From: Altererythrobacter epoxidivorans | Lineage (GTDB): Bacteria; Pseudomonadota; Alphaproteobacteria; Sphingomonadales; Sphingomonadaceae | Assembly (NCBI RefSeq): GCF_001281485.1 | Contig: NZ_CP012669.1 | Coordinates: 1,736,001-1,800,000 of the forward strand | Direction: 5' to 3' | DNA length: 64,000 nt | Shown here: positions 1-9,434 of the stretch, piece after piece | Position numbering within the stretch: position 1 is the stretch's first letter | How the letters are laid out: every line of letters begins with the position of its first letter | Position numbers and translations under genes: made by a program | The notes under the pieces: generated by a model | Databases searched by the model: none | The model's input: only the letters and a program-made list of their open reading frames with translations | Told to the model about the DNA's origin: nothing

Positions 1-499
1 CCGCCTTGCGCACATCTCGCGCAGCGAAGACCGTATCGCCCATCACGACCAGCACGCCGCGATCGCGGGCAGCCGGGTCGCGCGCAACCTGCACGGCATT
101 GGCGAAATTGCGCATGCCGTCGCTTCCCACGGCATCGGCGGGCCGCATCGCGCCTACGAGGATCACGGGCATCCCGCAGTCGAGCGTGAGATCGAGCAGG
201 AGCGCTGTTTCTTCCGCAGTGTCGGTGCCGTGGGTGACGATCACGGCGCAGATATCGGGATCGGATTGCGCCTCCAGGATCGCTGCGTGAAGCGCCTGCC
301 ACTCCGGCCAGCCGATGTCCTGCGATCCGATCGATGCGATTTCGCGCGTATCGAACTGCGCATCGATACCGAGCGCCCTCGCCTCGGCCAGCATGGCGCT
401 CGCCCCGATCTGTCCCGGGCGATAGCCGCTGCCAAAAGCGGAGCCGCCGCTGCCCGCAATCGTTCCTCCGGTCGTCAGAACCCTGATCGTGTCGGTCAT
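1..499 (-). CDS. L-asparaginase, truncated by the window edge
   Basis: N-terminal 166 residues of an asparaginase, which hydrolyses L-asparagine to aspartate and ammonia. Both family threonine motifs are visible: TGGTIAG at residues 10-16 (nucleophile Thr) and HGTDT at 90-94, followed by a GAMRPADAVGSDG block and a conserved Lys near the window edge. No N-terminal signal peptide is seen, so a cytoplasmic enzyme is likely. The ATG overlaps the stop of the upstream membrane-protein gene by 4 bases (ATGA), which suggests translational coupling. The gene continues beyond base 1, so the C-terminal domain cannot be checked. The family assignment is firm; the type I or II class is not. Confidence 0.93.
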   Translation of the reverse strand, partial: MTDTIRVLTTGGTIAGSGGSAFGSGYRPGQIGASAMLAEARALGIDAQFDTREIASIGSQDIGWPEWQALHAAILEAQSDPDICAVIVTHGTDTAEETALLLDLTLDCGMPVILVGAMRPADAVGSDGMRNFANAVQVARDPAARDRGVLVVMGDTVFAARDVRKA

Positions 500-1527
500 G
501 CCGCGAAACTCTCTCCGGACTTGAACGCTGATCTACCAGTACAATGTGCCGATATGGCTTTCGGAGCATAGGCCAAACCGGCAAGCAGGGCAGGCAACAT
601 GTTCAGCGACCAATAGGAATTGTCCGGTCGCGCAAAGATCGCGATCACGCCGAAATATCCAAGCATCACGGCCATCCCCCGCGCCGGTGAAAGTATCGAC
701 CAGCCCACGAATGAAAGTGCCAGCATCGCAGCAAAGAGCATGATCGGTAGCTGTCCGAACAGGCTGTAATCCGACATCACATCGACAAATCCTGCCCAGC
801 CTTGCAGGCCGAGCCAACCCCCGGACGTCAGGTCACCTGGCTGGAGTTGGGCTGAAACCATCTGGGAATGATACGCCATCAGGGCTGCGAACAATGCAGC
901 AACGACCAGCCACGCCGACATTTCATTCCAGCGACGCTGGTACAGGGCAAAGGCCCCGAAAATCGCTCCGAACAATAGCGCATGTTCGCGTATCGAAACC
1001 GCCAACGCGGCAAGCAGGACCGTGGGGAGCCATCGCTCTTTCGTATACAGCCCCAGTGCCAATGTCAGAAGCAGTCCCGACCACAAGTCGTGCGAATGTG
1101 CCATCTCGGTGGAGACGGCAAGGAATGCCGAACTCGTCATCGCAACGGCAGCAACCGCGCGTTCAACCACGCTCCCGGGCAGTCTGACGATCCAGACAAG
1201 TATGGCGAGAAACGCCAGTGCGAGCGCGCCAACGCGCGCTGGAACGACCGACTGAAAAAGAGCCAAGGTCGGAAGGCGGACGGTGTAGAACGGTTGGAGC
1301 GGATAGTTCCGCTCGCGGTGCAACTGCGCTGCCGTTTCGTAATAATCGCTTCCCGACGCGACCCCTTCGGCAACGTCGACATAGAGGTCGATATCGGTGA
1401 GTTCGACGGTGTCTGGCGTTAGGCTCGTGTCGATCGGCGGAGAGCCGACATTCGAAACCGAAAAGATCGCCCACACCAGCAACACGGCGATTGCCGCGCA
1501 TTTCAGTTTCGGAAGGCCTCTCGACAT
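496..1527 (-). CDS. polytopic inner-membrane protein of unknown function
   Basis: 343-residue protein with a first membrane segment near residues 10-25, then an extracytoplasmic-looking loop of about 80 residues, then roughly eight hydrophobic segments. The layout (TM1, large loop, many TMs) recalls GT-C type glycosyltransferases and related lipid-linked sugar transferases, but I see no diagnostic catalytic motif, so the function is open. The start at MSRGLPKL is preferred over one 17 codons upstream, because the upstream extension is polar and unlike a signal anchor. The gene is followed by the asparaginase gene with an ATGA overlap, so the two are probably co-transcribed. Confidence 0.75.
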   Translation of the reverse strand: MSRGLPKLKCAAIAVLLVWAIFSVSNVGSPPIDTSLTPDTVELTDIDLYVDVAEGVASGSDYYETAAQLHRERNYPLQPFYTVRLPTLALFQSVVPARVGALALAFLAILVWIVRLPGSVVERAVAAVAMTSSAFLAVSTEMAHSHDLWSGLLLTLALGLYTKERWLPTVLLAALAVSIREHALLFGAIFGAFALYQRRWNEMSAWLVVAALFAALMAYHSQMVSAQLQPGDLTSGGWLGLQGWAGFVDVMSDYSLFGQLPIMLFAAMLALSFVGWSILSPARGMAVMLGYFGVIAIFARPDNSYWSLNMLPALLAGLAYAPKAISAHCTGRSAFKSGESFAA

Positions 1528-1612
1528 GGCTCTTTCACTAGCGTGACTAGCCGGGAGTGACGAGTGCCAAGGGAGCAATTGTCCAAGTTTCGACGAATTG
1601 CGCTTTCAGCAA

Positions 1613-1640
1613 TTGATTTTGAAGATTTGCACGCTAGATA
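1613..1640 (+). promoter_or_regulatory. probable promoter of tRNA-Val
   Basis: TTGATT at 1613-1618 and TAGATA at 1635-1640 are separated by 16 bases and lie about 25 bases before the mature tRNA 5' end. This is the expected place for a sigma-70 type promoter of a single tRNA gene, and no other gene on this strand uses it. Motif-based inference only. Confidence 0.5.
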
Positions 1641-1665
1641 GCGCTCTTCCCGAAGCGGGGCCGTG

Positions 1666-1741
1666 GGGCGATTAGCTCAGTTGGTAGAGCATCTCGTTTA
1701 CACCGAGAGGGTCGGCAGTTCGAGCCTGTCATCGCCCACCA
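1666..1741 (+). tRNA. tRNA-Val (anticodon UAC)
   Basis: A 76-base cloverleaf. The acceptor stem GGGCGAT pairs with ATCGCCC, the D-arm is TAGCTCAGTTGGTAGAGC, the anticodon stem CTCG/CGAG encloses a loop with TAC, and the T-arm contains GTTCGAGC. The 3' CCA is encoded. It sits alone between a leftward membrane-protein gene and the leftward TlpA-like gene. Confidence 0.97.
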
Positions 1742-1751
1742 CCGCCGCTTC

Positions 1752-2330
1752 TCAGTTGCCGATCGCCTCTTCGATCGCAGCGCGCGCTTCCTCGCTATCC
1801 CATTCGTAGCCCCCCGCCACGCGGAAGATTTCGGTGCCGCTCGCATCGTAAAGCACCGTCGTCGGCAAATTGCCCTGGAATTTGAAGCCAAGCTCGTTTT
1901 CGGTGTCCAGCCACGGTTCGAGATTACGGAATTTCTTTTCGGCGAAGAATGGTTCGACCAATTCCGCGCCGCGCAGGTCCTGGCTCACCGTCACAACCCG
2001 CAGCCGGTCGCCGAATTCATCGGCAAGGTTATCGAGCATCGGCATTTCGACCACACAGGGCGCACACCATGTGGCCCAGAGGTTGACCAGCACCGGTCGG
2101 CCCTGCAGCGCGGCCAGGTTCAGCGTCTTGCCAGCGGGGTCGACGAGTTCGACTGCAGGCATCAATTCGCCCGCGAAGCTGCGATCTATCGCCCCGTCCA
2201 AGCCCTGCTTTGCGCTCGCCAATTCGCCCTGTTGTTGCGCAGGCTGTTCAGGCTCTCTATCGCAGCCAGCCAGTAACAGCGCTGATGCGAGACCAAGGAA
2301 GGGCATTGTGAGCGATAGCCGTAAGGACAC
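1752..2330 (-). CDS. TlpA/ResA-like thioredoxin-fold lipoprotein
   Basis: 192-residue lipoprotein predicted to act as a periplasmic thiol-disulfide oxidoreductase, for example in cytochrome c maturation or disulfide reduction. A lipobox (LLAGC) ends the signal peptide, followed by a Gln-rich linker. The thioredoxin fold contains the redox motif WCAPC in [16 protein letters not shown], and the cis-Pro loop is GNLPTT. The GTG start is chosen because GGAG lies six bases upstream; an ATG four codons earlier and one eight codons later are alternatives. It is divergent from argH, and the two 5' ends overlap by about 20 bases. The specific partner is unknown. Confidence 0.88.
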   Translation of the reverse strand: MSLRLSLTMPFLGLASALLLAGCDREPEQPAQQQGELASAKQGLDGAIDRSFAGELMPAVELVDPAGKTLNLAALQGRPVLVNLWATWCAPCVVEMPMLDNLADEFGDRLRVVTVSQDLRGAELVEPFFAEKKFRNLEPWLDTENELGFKFQGNLPTTVLYDASGTEIFRVAGGYEWDSEEARAAIEEAIGN

Positions 2331-3723
2331 GTCGGGCTCCAATCAGATGTGGGGCGGCAGGTTTGCCGAAGGCCCTAGCGCGATCATGCGTGAAATCAAC
2401 GCCTCTATCCCGTTCGACAAGGCGCTGTGGCGGCAGGACATCGCAGCGTCGCGCGCGCATGTCGCCATGCTCGGCGCGCAAGGCATCGTATCGCCCGAGG
2501 ATGCAGCGACCATCGACGGCGGACTGGCCAGGATTGCGGACGAATACGAGCGAGACGGGGTTCCGGAAGACTGGGATCTGGAAGATATTCATATGACGGT
2601 CGAGGCGCGGCTGACCGAACTGGTCGGCCCGGTCGCCGGTCGGCTCCACACTGCGCGCAGCCGTAATGACCAGGTGGCGACCGACTTCCGGCTGTGGGTG
2701 CGCGATGCGAACGACCGCGCCATTGCCGGGATCGATGCCCTTCAGCGGGCGCTCGTCGAACGGGCCGAAGAACACGCCGACAGCGTGATGCCCGGCTTTA
2801 CCCATTTGCAGACCGCGCAGCCGGTGACGCTGGGCCATCACCTGATGGCCTATTACGAGATGCTGCGCCGCGATGCCTCGCGCTTTGCCGATGCACGAGA
2901 TCGCGGGAACGAGAGCCCGCTGGGTGCCGCGGCGCTCGCCGGGACCGGCTTCCCCATTGATCGCGACGCGACCGCATTGGCGCTCGGCTTCGACCGGCCG
3001 ACCGCCAACAGCCTCGACACCGTGTCGGACCGCGACTTTGCGCTCGATTACCTGATGGCGGCGAGCCAGTGCGCGCTCCATCTGTCGCGCCTTGCAGAGG
3101 AATTGATCCTCTGGGCAAGCCAGCCGTTCGGTTTCATCCGACTGCCCGACAGCCTTTCGACCGGCAGTTCGATTATGCCGCAGAAAAAGAACCCCGATGC
3201 CGCCGAACTCGTGCGCGGCCACGCCGGGCGGATCGTCGGTGCAACGACGGCTCTCATGATCACGATGAAAGGCCTGCCCCTCGCCTATTCGAAGGATATG
3301 CAGGACGACAAGCCACCGGTTTTCGAAGCCGCGGGCCTGTTCGACCTGTGTCTCGCCGCAATGCAGGGAATGATCGCGGGCGCGACGTTCAATACAGACA
3401 GGATGCGCGCCGCTGCCGGCCTCGGCCATGCAACCGCCACCGATCTTGCCGACTGGCTGGTCCGCGCGGCCGATATCCCGTTCCGCGAGGCGCACCACAT
3501 CACGGGTGCCGCGGTAAAGCTGGCAGACAGCAAGGGTTGTACATTGGAAGACCTGTCGCTCGGCGATTTGCAGGCTATCGACCTGCGGATCGATGACCGC
3601 GTGCGCGAAGTGCTCACGCTTGATGCATCCGTTGCTGCGAGAAAGTCATTCGGCGGCACCGCACCAGACCAGGTGCGTCAGCGGATAGCCGACGCGCGCC
3701 GGGCACTTGGGATGAACTCATGA
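2308..3723 (+). CDS. argH: argininosuccinate lyase
   Basis: Cytoplasmic enzyme that splits argininosuccinate into arginine and fumarate, the last step of arginine synthesis. The product is 471 aa with the [10 protein letters not shown] start block, the [17 protein letters not shown] region, HLQTAQPVT, and the fumarase/aspartase signature [11 protein letters not shown] at residues 286-296. A GTG start at 2308 is preferred over the ATG at 2347 because AAGGAAGG sits a few bases before it; the ATG start would give the usual 458 aa. A small lipoprotein gene overlaps its stop (ATGA) and lysA follows. Confidence 0.97.
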   Translation: MSDSRKDTSGSNQMWGGRFAEGPSAIMREINASIPFDKALWRQDIAASRAHVAMLGAQGIVSPEDAATIDGGLARIADEYERDGVPEDWDLEDIHMTVEARLTELVGPVAGRLHTARSRNDQVATDFRLWVRDANDRAIAGIDALQRALVERAEEHADSVMPGFTHLQTAQPVTLGHHLMAYYEMLRRDASRFADARDRGNESPLGAAALAGTGFPIDRDATALALGFDRPTANSLDTVSDRDFALDYLMAASQCALHLSRLAEELILWASQPFGFIRLPDSLSTGSSIMPQKKNPDAAELVRGHAGRIVGATTALMITMKGLPLAYSKDMQDDKPPVFEAAGLFDLCLAAMQGMIAGATFNTDRMRAAAGLGHATATDLADWLVRAADIPFREAHHITGAAVKLADSKGCTLEDLSLGDLQAIDLRIDDRVREVLTLDASVAARKSFGGTAPDQVRQRIADARRALGMNS

Positions 3724-3956
3724 AGAAACTTGCTGCTCTTTCGCTGGCAATCCTGATCGCTGCATGCGGACAGAAGGCCGATCTCGAACCGCAGGCCGGC
3801 CAGACGCTGCCCCCCGCTCCACATGGTGCAGAGGCTCCGCCAGATTCCGAAGAGCTGTTGGAATTGCCCGCGCTTGCGGCACCAGAACGCAGCGTCGAGC
3901 TTCGTCGCCGTTCCGAGGAACGCGAAGACGATCCGTTCGATCTTCCCCCAGAATAG
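3720..3956 (+). CDS. small lipoprotein, LptM/YifL-like
   Basis: 78-residue lipoprotein. The signal peptide [16 protein letters not shown] ends in a lipobox, and the mature part starts [17 protein letters not shown]. This C-G-Q-K-x-x-L-x-P pattern is typical of the short LptM-like lipoproteins encoded next to lysA/dapF-type genes. LptM in E. coli helps oxidative maturation of the LptD-LptE translocon; applying that role here is inference from sequence pattern and position. The C-terminal half is acidic and Pro/Glu-rich, probably disordered. The start codon overlaps the argH stop, and lysA begins 12 bases downstream. Confidence 0.75.
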   Translation: MKKLAALSLAILIAACGQKADLEPQAGQTLPPAPHGAEAPPDSEELLELPALAAPERSVELRRRSEEREDDPFDLPPE

Positions 3957-3968
3957 GCTGGACGAAAA

Positions 3969-5228
3969 ATGGACCATTTTGCCTATCGTGACGGCGTCCT
4001 GTTTGCCGAAGATGTGCCGCTGCCGCTGATTGCGGAAGAAGTCGGCACCCCGGTTTACGTCTATTCGCGTGCGACGCTGGAGCGCCATGCCCGTGTGTTC
4101 ACCGAAGGGCTGGCCGATGTGCCGAAGAAGCTGATTGCCTTTGCCGTCAAATCTAACCCGAACCTGGCCGTCCTCAACGTGCTGCAGCGCGCCGGTTTCG
4201 GTGCCGATGTCGTTTCGGGTGGCGAATTGCGGCGTGCGCTTGCAGCCGGCATGGCACCCGAGATGATCGTATTTTCCGGCGTCGGCAAGACGCGGGCGGA
4301 ACTGCAGCTCGGCCTCGACGAGCGGATCGGGCAATTCAACATCGAATCGCGCGAAGAAGGCCGCGAGCTGGCAGAGCTTGCGGCAGAACGCGGTGAACGT
4401 GCCCCTGCCTGCCTGCGTATCAACCCCGATGTCGATGCAAAGACGCACGCCAAGATTTCGACCGGCAAGGCCGAAAACAAGTTCGGCATCCCGCTGGTCC
4501 ATGCACGCGAAGCCTACGCAGAACTGGCCGCACTCGAAGGGCTCGACCTGCGCGGAGTGGCAGTCCACATCGGCAGCCAGTTGTCCGATCTCGAACCGCT
4601 CGAAACCGCTTTCGGTAAGATCGGCGAACTCGTCGAGGACCTGCGCGCGGCCGGTCACACGGTTACCCACGTCGATCTCGGTGGTGGACTGGGCGTGCCC
4701 TACAAGGCTGGCGAAACCATGCCCTCGCCGGCAGAATACGGGGAGATGGTCGCCCGCGTCACCCGCGACTGGGGCGTGCACCTGACGTTCGAACCGGGCC
4801 GTGTCATTGCCGGTAATGCAGGCGTCCTGCTGACCCGGGTGGTTCGCGTGAAGCGGGGCGGCAATGGACCGCCATTCGTGATCGTCGATGCCGCGATGAA
4901 CGATCTTGCCAGGCCCGCTCTCTATGGAGCGTGGCACGATTTCGACGCTGTAGAGCCGACCGGAGAGCGGATGACCGCCAACATCGTCGGTCCGATCTGC
5001 GAGACGGGCGATACCTTCGCTCGCGATCGTGAATGCGATGCGCTGCAATCGGGCGATCTTGCCGTGTTCCGCACCGCAGGCGCGTATGGCGCGACCATGG
5101 CAAGCTCTTACAACTCGCGCGGTTTCGTGGCCGAAGTGCTGGTCGATGGCGACCGCTACGCAGTGGTAGCTGACCGCATCGACGCTGGCGCGATCATGGA
5201 TGCAGAGCGCGTCCCTGACTGGCTCTGA
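3969..5228 (+). CDS. lysA: diaminopimelate decarboxylase
   Basis: 419-aa PLP enzyme that decarboxylates meso-diaminopimelate to L-lysine, the last step of lysine synthesis. Fold III decarboxylase features are visible: the PLP lysine in FAVKSNPN (Lys61), SGVGK, HIGSQ, the glycine loop LGGGLGVPY, EPGRVIAGNAG and the C-terminal CETGDTF and GAYGATMASSYNSR active-site segments. Length matches the family. It lies directly after argH and the small lipoprotein in one transcription direction, and the siroheme gene follows after 12 bases. Confidence 0.97.
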   Translation: MDHFAYRDGVLFAEDVPLPLIAEEVGTPVYVYSRATLERHARVFTEGLADVPKKLIAFAVKSNPNLAVLNVLQRAGFGADVVSGGELRRALAAGMAPEMIVFSGVGKTRAELQLGLDERIGQFNIESREEGRELAELAAERGERAPACLRINPDVDAKTHAKISTGKAENKFGIPLVHAREAYAELAALEGLDLRGVAVHIGSQLSDLEPLETAFGKIGELVEDLRAAGHTVTHVDLGGGLGVPYKAGETMPSPAEYGEMVARVTRDWGVHLTFEPGRVIAGNAGVLLTRVVRVKRGGNGPPFVIVDAAMNDLARPALYGAWHDFDAVEPTGERMTANIVGPICETGDTFARDRECDALQSGDLAVFRTAGAYGATMASSYNSRGFVAEVLVDGDRYAVVADRIDAGAIMDAERVPDWL

Positions 5229-5240
5229 CGAGCAGCAACG

Positions 5241-6038
5241 ATGATCTCGTCGCTGCCGCTGTTCCATCGCATACAGGGCCAGAAGGTCCTTGTGCTGGGA
5301 GACGGCGACGCGGCCGAACCGAAGAAGCGCCTGGTCGAGCGTGCAGGCGGCGAAGTCGAAACCGACATGCAGCGCGCCATCGACGAAGGTGTGCGGATCG
5401 CCTTTGTCGCCTACGAAGATGCGCGCGCCTGCGAAAACGCGGCGATCAATTTGCGCTGTGCAGGAATGCTGGTGAACGTGGTCGACATGCCATCGCTGTG
5501 CGATTTCACGACGCCGAGCATTCTCGACCGTGACCCGGTGCTGATCGCCGTCGGCACGGGAGGAGCATCGGCGGGGTTGGCAAAGCACCTGCGCTTGAGG
5601 CTGGAACGGATATTACCGCAAGGTCTGGGGCGCCTGGCCGAAGCCCTGTTCAGCGCGCGAGATACATTGCGAGAGAAATTTCCCGAAGCATCGGGCAGGC
5701 GGCGTGCACTCGACGAGGCCTTGCGCGAGGGCGGCGCCCTCGATCCCTTCAGGGAAGGCTCCGCGGATTCGGTCGACCAATGGCTGGAGCGGAGCAGCTT
5801 GCCGCAGGACAGGCTTGAGGTTTCATTCGACGTTTCCTCCGGCGATCCTGAAGATTTGACGATCAAACAGGCGCGGTGGCTGGGCGAAGCCGACACGGTC
5901 CTGATCGATAGCGAGGTCCCCGATACGATCTTGGCGCGAGCGCGGGCAGACGCCGCGAGGCTGCCCTATAGTGAAAAGGCACGAACGGCGGCGACCACAG
6001 GCCTGACCGTTATCCTGCGCTACCGTCCGACCGCCTAG
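5241..6038 (+). CDS. precorrin-2 dehydrogenase/ferrochelatase (Met8-like) with a truncated SUMT tail
   Basis: Residues 1-150 match the N-terminal part of CysG/Met8, which oxidises precorrin-2 with NAD and inserts iron to make siroheme. Visible are the Rossmann start VLVLGDGDAAEPKKR, the catalytic-Asp region VNVVDMPSLCDF, and TGGASAGLAKHLR. Residues about 190-250 then look like the first 60 residues of a uroporphyrinogen methyltransferase: SGDPEDLTIKQAR, an ILARARADA block and a Lys. The protein stops there, so the methyltransferase catalytic part is missing. A separate complete CobA is encoded at 43801-44571. The stop overlaps the convergent regulator gene by 4 bases. Its product would supply cysI. 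Confidence 0.9.
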   Translation: MISSLPLFHRIQGQKVLVLGDGDAAEPKKRLVERAGGEVETDMQRAIDEGVRIAFVAYEDARACENAAINLRCAGMLVNVVDMPSLCDFTTPSILDRDPVLIAVGTGGASAGLAKHLRLRLERILPQGLGRLAEALFSARDTLREKFPEASGRRRALDEALREGGALDPFREGSADSVDQWLERSSLPQDRLEVSFDVSSGDPEDLTIKQARWLGEADTVLIDSEVPDTILARARADAARLPYSEKARTAATTGLTVILRYRPTA

Positions 6039-7003
6039 GCCGCGATCGCTACCGGCTCGCCGATTTCCGCGAAATAGCGCGCCATCCCGTCGACTGCGCG
6101 GTCGCTGAGCGAGATGAAAGCGCGGCGCCGGTCCTGCGCATCTTCGACCCGGTCGAACAGGCCGGAATCGATCATCTGCTTGATCCAGCGCAGCGCCGTT
6201 GTCGGCGGGACGCCCGATGCAATGCAAAGCGAGGTGACCGAGACGCGCTGGTGCTCGCAATAGGCTGCCGTCAGGTCGAGCAGCATGTCCCACGCCGGAT
6301 CGGCGAACAGTTCCGCATCGAAGAATTGCGCGCGGGCCTGACGCTGGCGGATCAGGCGCCGCAGCACGCGTGCGTCCGGAAGCGGCGGCCGCGCAGTGCG
6401 CATGCCGACCGGAGGCTGCGTTTCTGCGTCCTCGCCGCGAAACTCGTCACGCCGATCGGCAAGGCTGCGCAGTCCGGCACCACGATCAGAGAGGCTGTCG
6501 ATCTGCCGCGCAATCGCCTCGACCTGCTGCGACAGGTGCAGCAGTGCGACCCGATCGTCTTCCGACATTTCGCGGACACGGCCCGGAGCGGTGTGCGCAA
6601 GGATACGTCCGATCGCAACGACGCGCTCTCCGCGCGTGCAATTGACGAGGATCTGCGGCGCGCTTTGGTCGAAACATCCGAAAACATCGTCCAGCGCATC
6701 GAGCGAGGTGGAGACGATCAGTTGCGACCCCGAACGCGCAACCCGCTTGTCGAGCCGGCAGAGCGCCGCCATCCCTTCCGCATCGACCTGCGGACAATCG
6801 AGCAAAACCACGTCGCCCAGAACCGCAAGCTGCCCCGCAATCAGGGCGCCAATATCGCCGCAGGTGCCGATCCTGAAACCTGCCCCGCGAAGGTCCTCTG
6901 CAATCTGGTCGCGCAGATACGGCCTGTCCGCAAAAACCGAAACACTGACAGGCAGGCCTGCCGGATCGGAGGGCGCGTCATATGTGAAATTGGCCTGGAC
7001 CAT
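6035..7003 (-). CDS. MarR-type winged-helix regulator with an N-terminal receiver-like domain
   Basis: 322 aa. Residues about 15-140 alternate beta and alpha in the manner of a CheY-like fold (VSVSVFADRPYLRDQIAEDL, VVLLDCP, QLIVSTS) but lack an obvious phospho-acceptor Asp pair. A charged linker follows, then a C-terminal winged helix with VSVTSLCIASGVPPTTALRWI as the probable recognition region and a DRRRAFISLSDRA wing typical of MarR proteins. The start at MVQANF is backed by GGAG eight bases upstream. The target genes and signal are unknown. It faces the siroheme gene, with overlapping stop codons. Confidence 0.8.
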   Translation of the reverse strand: MVQANFTYDAPSDPAGLPVSVSVFADRPYLRDQIAEDLRGAGFRIGTCGDIGALIAGQLAVLGDVVLLDCPQVDAEGMAALCRLDKRVARSGSQLIVSTSLDALDDVFGCFDQSAPQILVNCTRGERVVAIGRILAHTAPGRVREMSEDDRVALLHLSQQVEAIARQIDSLSDRGAGLRSLADRRDEFRGEDAETQPPVGMRTARPPLPDARVLRRLIRQRQARAQFFDAELFADPAWDMLLDLTAAYCEHQRVSVTSLCIASGVPPTTALRWIKQMIDSGLFDRVEDAQDRRRAFISLSDRAVDGMARYFAEIGEPVAIAA

Positions 7004-7071
7004 CGAATCACTCCGTAGAGGTACGGAACAATAATGGAACAAATTGGGATCAAGTCAAGAATTCAGGCACT

Positions 7072-7650
7072 TCACTGCCGTATCTCGATCGGCGTCCCGT
7101 CGGGCACAAGTTCCCATATTTCCTCGATTTCCGCGTTCGACAGCGCGATGCAGCCGTCGGTCCAGTCGCCCCGCATCCTGAGGTTCGAGGCGAGCCCGTT
7201 GGGCTGGCCGTGCAGGAAAATGTCACCGCCGGGAGAACGCCCGTAGGCGCGCGCATATTCGCGGTCGCTCGCATTGGGATAGGAAACGCGCAGGCTAAGG
7301 TGATAGGAGCTCTGCGGGTTGCGCGTATCGATCGTGTAGCGGCCCTCTGGCGTGCGTTCGTCCCCCTCGAAACGCTTGTGTCCCATCGGTGCATCGCCGA
7401 ACTGCAGCCCGCGATAGGCGCGAAAGGCCTCGCCCCGATGATAGAGCACGAGGATCCGGTCGCTCTTGTCGACGAGGACGAAATCCGCGACGCGCGGCAC
7501 CATCCGCCGCGCTTCCCTCGGGACGCCATAACTCTGCTCGAGCGTGGGAGCCGCTTCTGGCGTGCCGCGCTCTGCCACTTGCGGGGCGGCGCAGGACGTC
7601 ACCGCCAACGCCCCTACAAGTGCACACAAAAGGCCGCCGTTCCGCTTCAT
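7072..7650 (-). CDS. L,D-transpeptidase (YkuD-fold) family lipoprotein
   Basis: 192 aa with a signal peptide ending in a lipobox-like VTSC. The YkuD domain spans about 55-190 and ends in the family motif HGQPNG followed by GDWTDGCIALSNAEI, with the catalytic His and Cys. Such enzymes form 3-3 crosslinks in peptidoglycan or attach lipoproteins to it; some members with this exact spacing are murein hydrolase/amidase-like, so the precise reaction is uncertain. The start MKRNGG is chosen because it begins the signal peptide. It is downstream of purA on the same strand. Confidence 0.88.
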   Translation of the reverse strand: MKRNGGLLCALVGALAVTSCAAPQVAERGTPEAAPTLEQSYGVPREARRMVPRVADFVLVDKSDRILVLYHRGEAFRAYRGLQFGDAPMGHKRFEGDERTPEGRYTIDTRNPQSSYHLSLRVSYPNASDREYARAYGRSPGGDIFLHGQPNGLASNLRMRGDWTDGCIALSNAEIEEIWELVPDGTPIEIRQ

Positions 7651-7734
7651 GCCTGCCAAGCTATCGCGGCAGGTCCAACATCGCAATTCCGTAAGACCCC
7701 ACGGTCCCGCCGCGGGACCGGTCGTCCTGCCAAA

Positions 7735-9024
7735 TCAGTCGATGAAGGGATCGCGCACCAGGATGGTGTCGTCGCGTTCCGGGCTGGTCGATACCAGCGC
7801 CACCGGTGTTTCGATCAGTTCCTGCACGCGCTGGATGTACTTGATCGCATTGGCCGGAAGGTCGGCCCAGCTGCGCGCTCCAGCAGTGCTCTCGCTCCAG
7901 CCGTCCATTTCCTCGTAGATCGGTTCGACTTCGGCCTGGTCGGCTGCGTGCGAGGGGAAGTAGTCGAGGATCTTGCCGCGCAGGCGATAGCCGGTGCAGA
8001 TCTTCACCTTGTCCAGACCGTCGAGCACGTCGACCTTGGTCAATGCGATGCCGGTCACGCCGCTGATGGCGCAGCTCTGGCGCACCAGCACGGCATCGAA
8101 CCAGCCGCACCGGCGCTGGCGGCCGGTGACGGTGCCGAATTCATGGCCGCGTTCGCCCAGTCGCTGGCCGACCTCGTCCTGCAGTTCGGTCGGGAACGGG
8201 CCGCTACCGACGCGGGTGGTATAGGCTTTGACGATACCCAGCACGAAACCGGTCGAATTGGGGCCGAGACCCGAACCCGCCGCCGCCGTCCCGCTGACGG
8301 TGTTGGAACTGGTGACAAAGGGGTAGGTGCCGTGATCGATATCGAGCAGCACGCCCTGCGCCCCTTCGAACAGGATGCGGGCGCCGGCCTTGCGCACCTT
8401 CTTCAGGCGTTTCCACACCGGCTGAGCGAACCTGAGCACGAAGGGTGCGATTTCCTTGAGGTCGGCAAGCAGCCGCTCGCGATCGACCGGCGGCTGGTCG
8501 AAACCGGCTCGCAGCGCATCGTGATGCGCGCACAGGCGGTCGAGCTGCGGTTCGAGCGCGTCGAGATGTTCAAGATCGCACACGCGGATCGCGCGGCGAC
8601 CGACCTTGTCCTCATAAGCCGGACCGATTCCGCGACCGGTGGTGCCGATCTTGCCCGAGCCCGCAGCCGCTTCGCGCAGCCCGTCGAGATCGCGGTGGAT
8701 CGGCAGGATCAGCGGGCAGTTGTCGGCAATCGCGAAGTTGTCGTCAGTGATGCTGACGCCCTGGCTTTCGAGCTTCTCGATCTCGGACTTCAGGTGCCAC
8801 GGATCGAGCACCACGCCGTTCCCGATGATCGACAGCGTGCCGGTGACGATCCCGCTGGGCAACAGCGACAGCTTGTAGGTGGTGTCGCCGACGACGAGCG
8901 TGTGCCCGGCGTTGTGACCGCCCTGGAAACGGACGACGGCATCGGCGCGGCTGGCGAGCCAGTCGACGATCTTGCCCTTGCCCTCATCGCCCCACTGGGC
9001 GCCGATTACGGTTACGTTGGCCAT
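7735..9024 (-). CDS. purA: adenylosuccinate synthetase
   Basis: 429-aa GTP-dependent enzyme joining IMP and aspartate, the first committed step from IMP to AMP. Signatures are the P-loop [14 protein letters not shown] at the N-terminus, the GGHNAGHT motif, [14 protein letters not shown], and the C-terminal [14 protein letters not shown] region. Full family length. In related genomes hisZ and serA are often near purA; here about 6 kb of accessory genes separate them. Confidence 0.98.
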   Translation of the reverse strand: MANVTVIGAQWGDEGKGKIVDWLASRADAVVRFQGGHNAGHTLVVGDTTYKLSLLPSGIVTGTLSIIGNGVVLDPWHLKSEIEKLESQGVSITDDNFAIADNCPLILPIHRDLDGLREAAAGSGKIGTTGRGIGPAYEDKVGRRAIRVCDLEHLDALEPQLDRLCAHHDALRAGFDQPPVDRERLLADLKEIAPFVLRFAQPVWKRLKKVRKAGARILFEGAQGVLLDIDHGTYPFVTSSNTVSGTAAAGSGLGPNSTGFVLGIVKAYTTRVGSGPFPTELQDEVGQRLGERGHEFGTVTGRQRRCGWFDAVLVRQSCAISGVTGIALTKVDVLDGLDKVKICTGYRLRGKILDYFPSHAADQAEVEPIYEEMDGWSESTAGARSWADLPANAIKYIQRVQELIETPVALVSTSPERDDTILVRDPFID

Positions 9025-9434
9025 GCTTACACCTTACCCCCTGCCCGGGGGATCCTCATGGTCCTTCGACAGGACTCGACCGTGGGATTTGGATGAAGGG
9101 GCGAAATGCGCCCCGAATGCGCCGCGCGGGTTAGTGCGGCAGGGGGGCCTGAGTCAAGCAAGAGCACCACAAGTTTTCCTACAGGATGGAACACATGGAA
9201 CACAGTCCAGGGGGCAAAATCGCGGGTCGTTGCGGACAGCTATTTCGGTCACGATTTCAGCAGGTTGAGGCCGGTTTCGAGGCATCCGAGCCGCATGCCA
9301 CGGACGTGCGAATGTAGGAAAGTTCTGTTGAAAGAGATTATCGCCATTGGTGCCTCGGATCGGCCATGCTCCGAAGGTCCGCTAACGACCCAATTGCGGA
9401 CATTTATTGGAGGCGTAGCCCGACAAGTGAGCTC
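9025..9434. other. intergenic region upstream of purA
   Basis: 410 bases without a supported gene. It should hold the leftward purA promoter, and it contains one copy of the short palindromic repeat at 9377-9404. I see no riboswitch consensus and no convincing terminator. Confidence 0.6.
9377..9404 (+). repeat. short palindromic dispersed repeat, copy 1
   Basis: GTCCGC and GCGGAC flank a 13-base loop reading TAACGACCCAATT, followed by ATT. The TAACGACCCAATTGCGGAC core recurs at 10830-10848 and, diverged, at 11439-11464. This looks like a REP-like family; the function is unknown. Confidence 0.75.

Noticed and set aside
3678..5588. A 636-codon open frame on the minus strand opposite lysA
   Set aside because: It mirrors a strongly conserved lysA on the plus strand, has no recognisable domain and is typical of GC-rich antisense frames.
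7210..9096. A 628-codon open frame opposite purA and the transpeptidase gene
   Set aside because: Antisense shadow of two well-supported genes; its composition is low in normal protein features.
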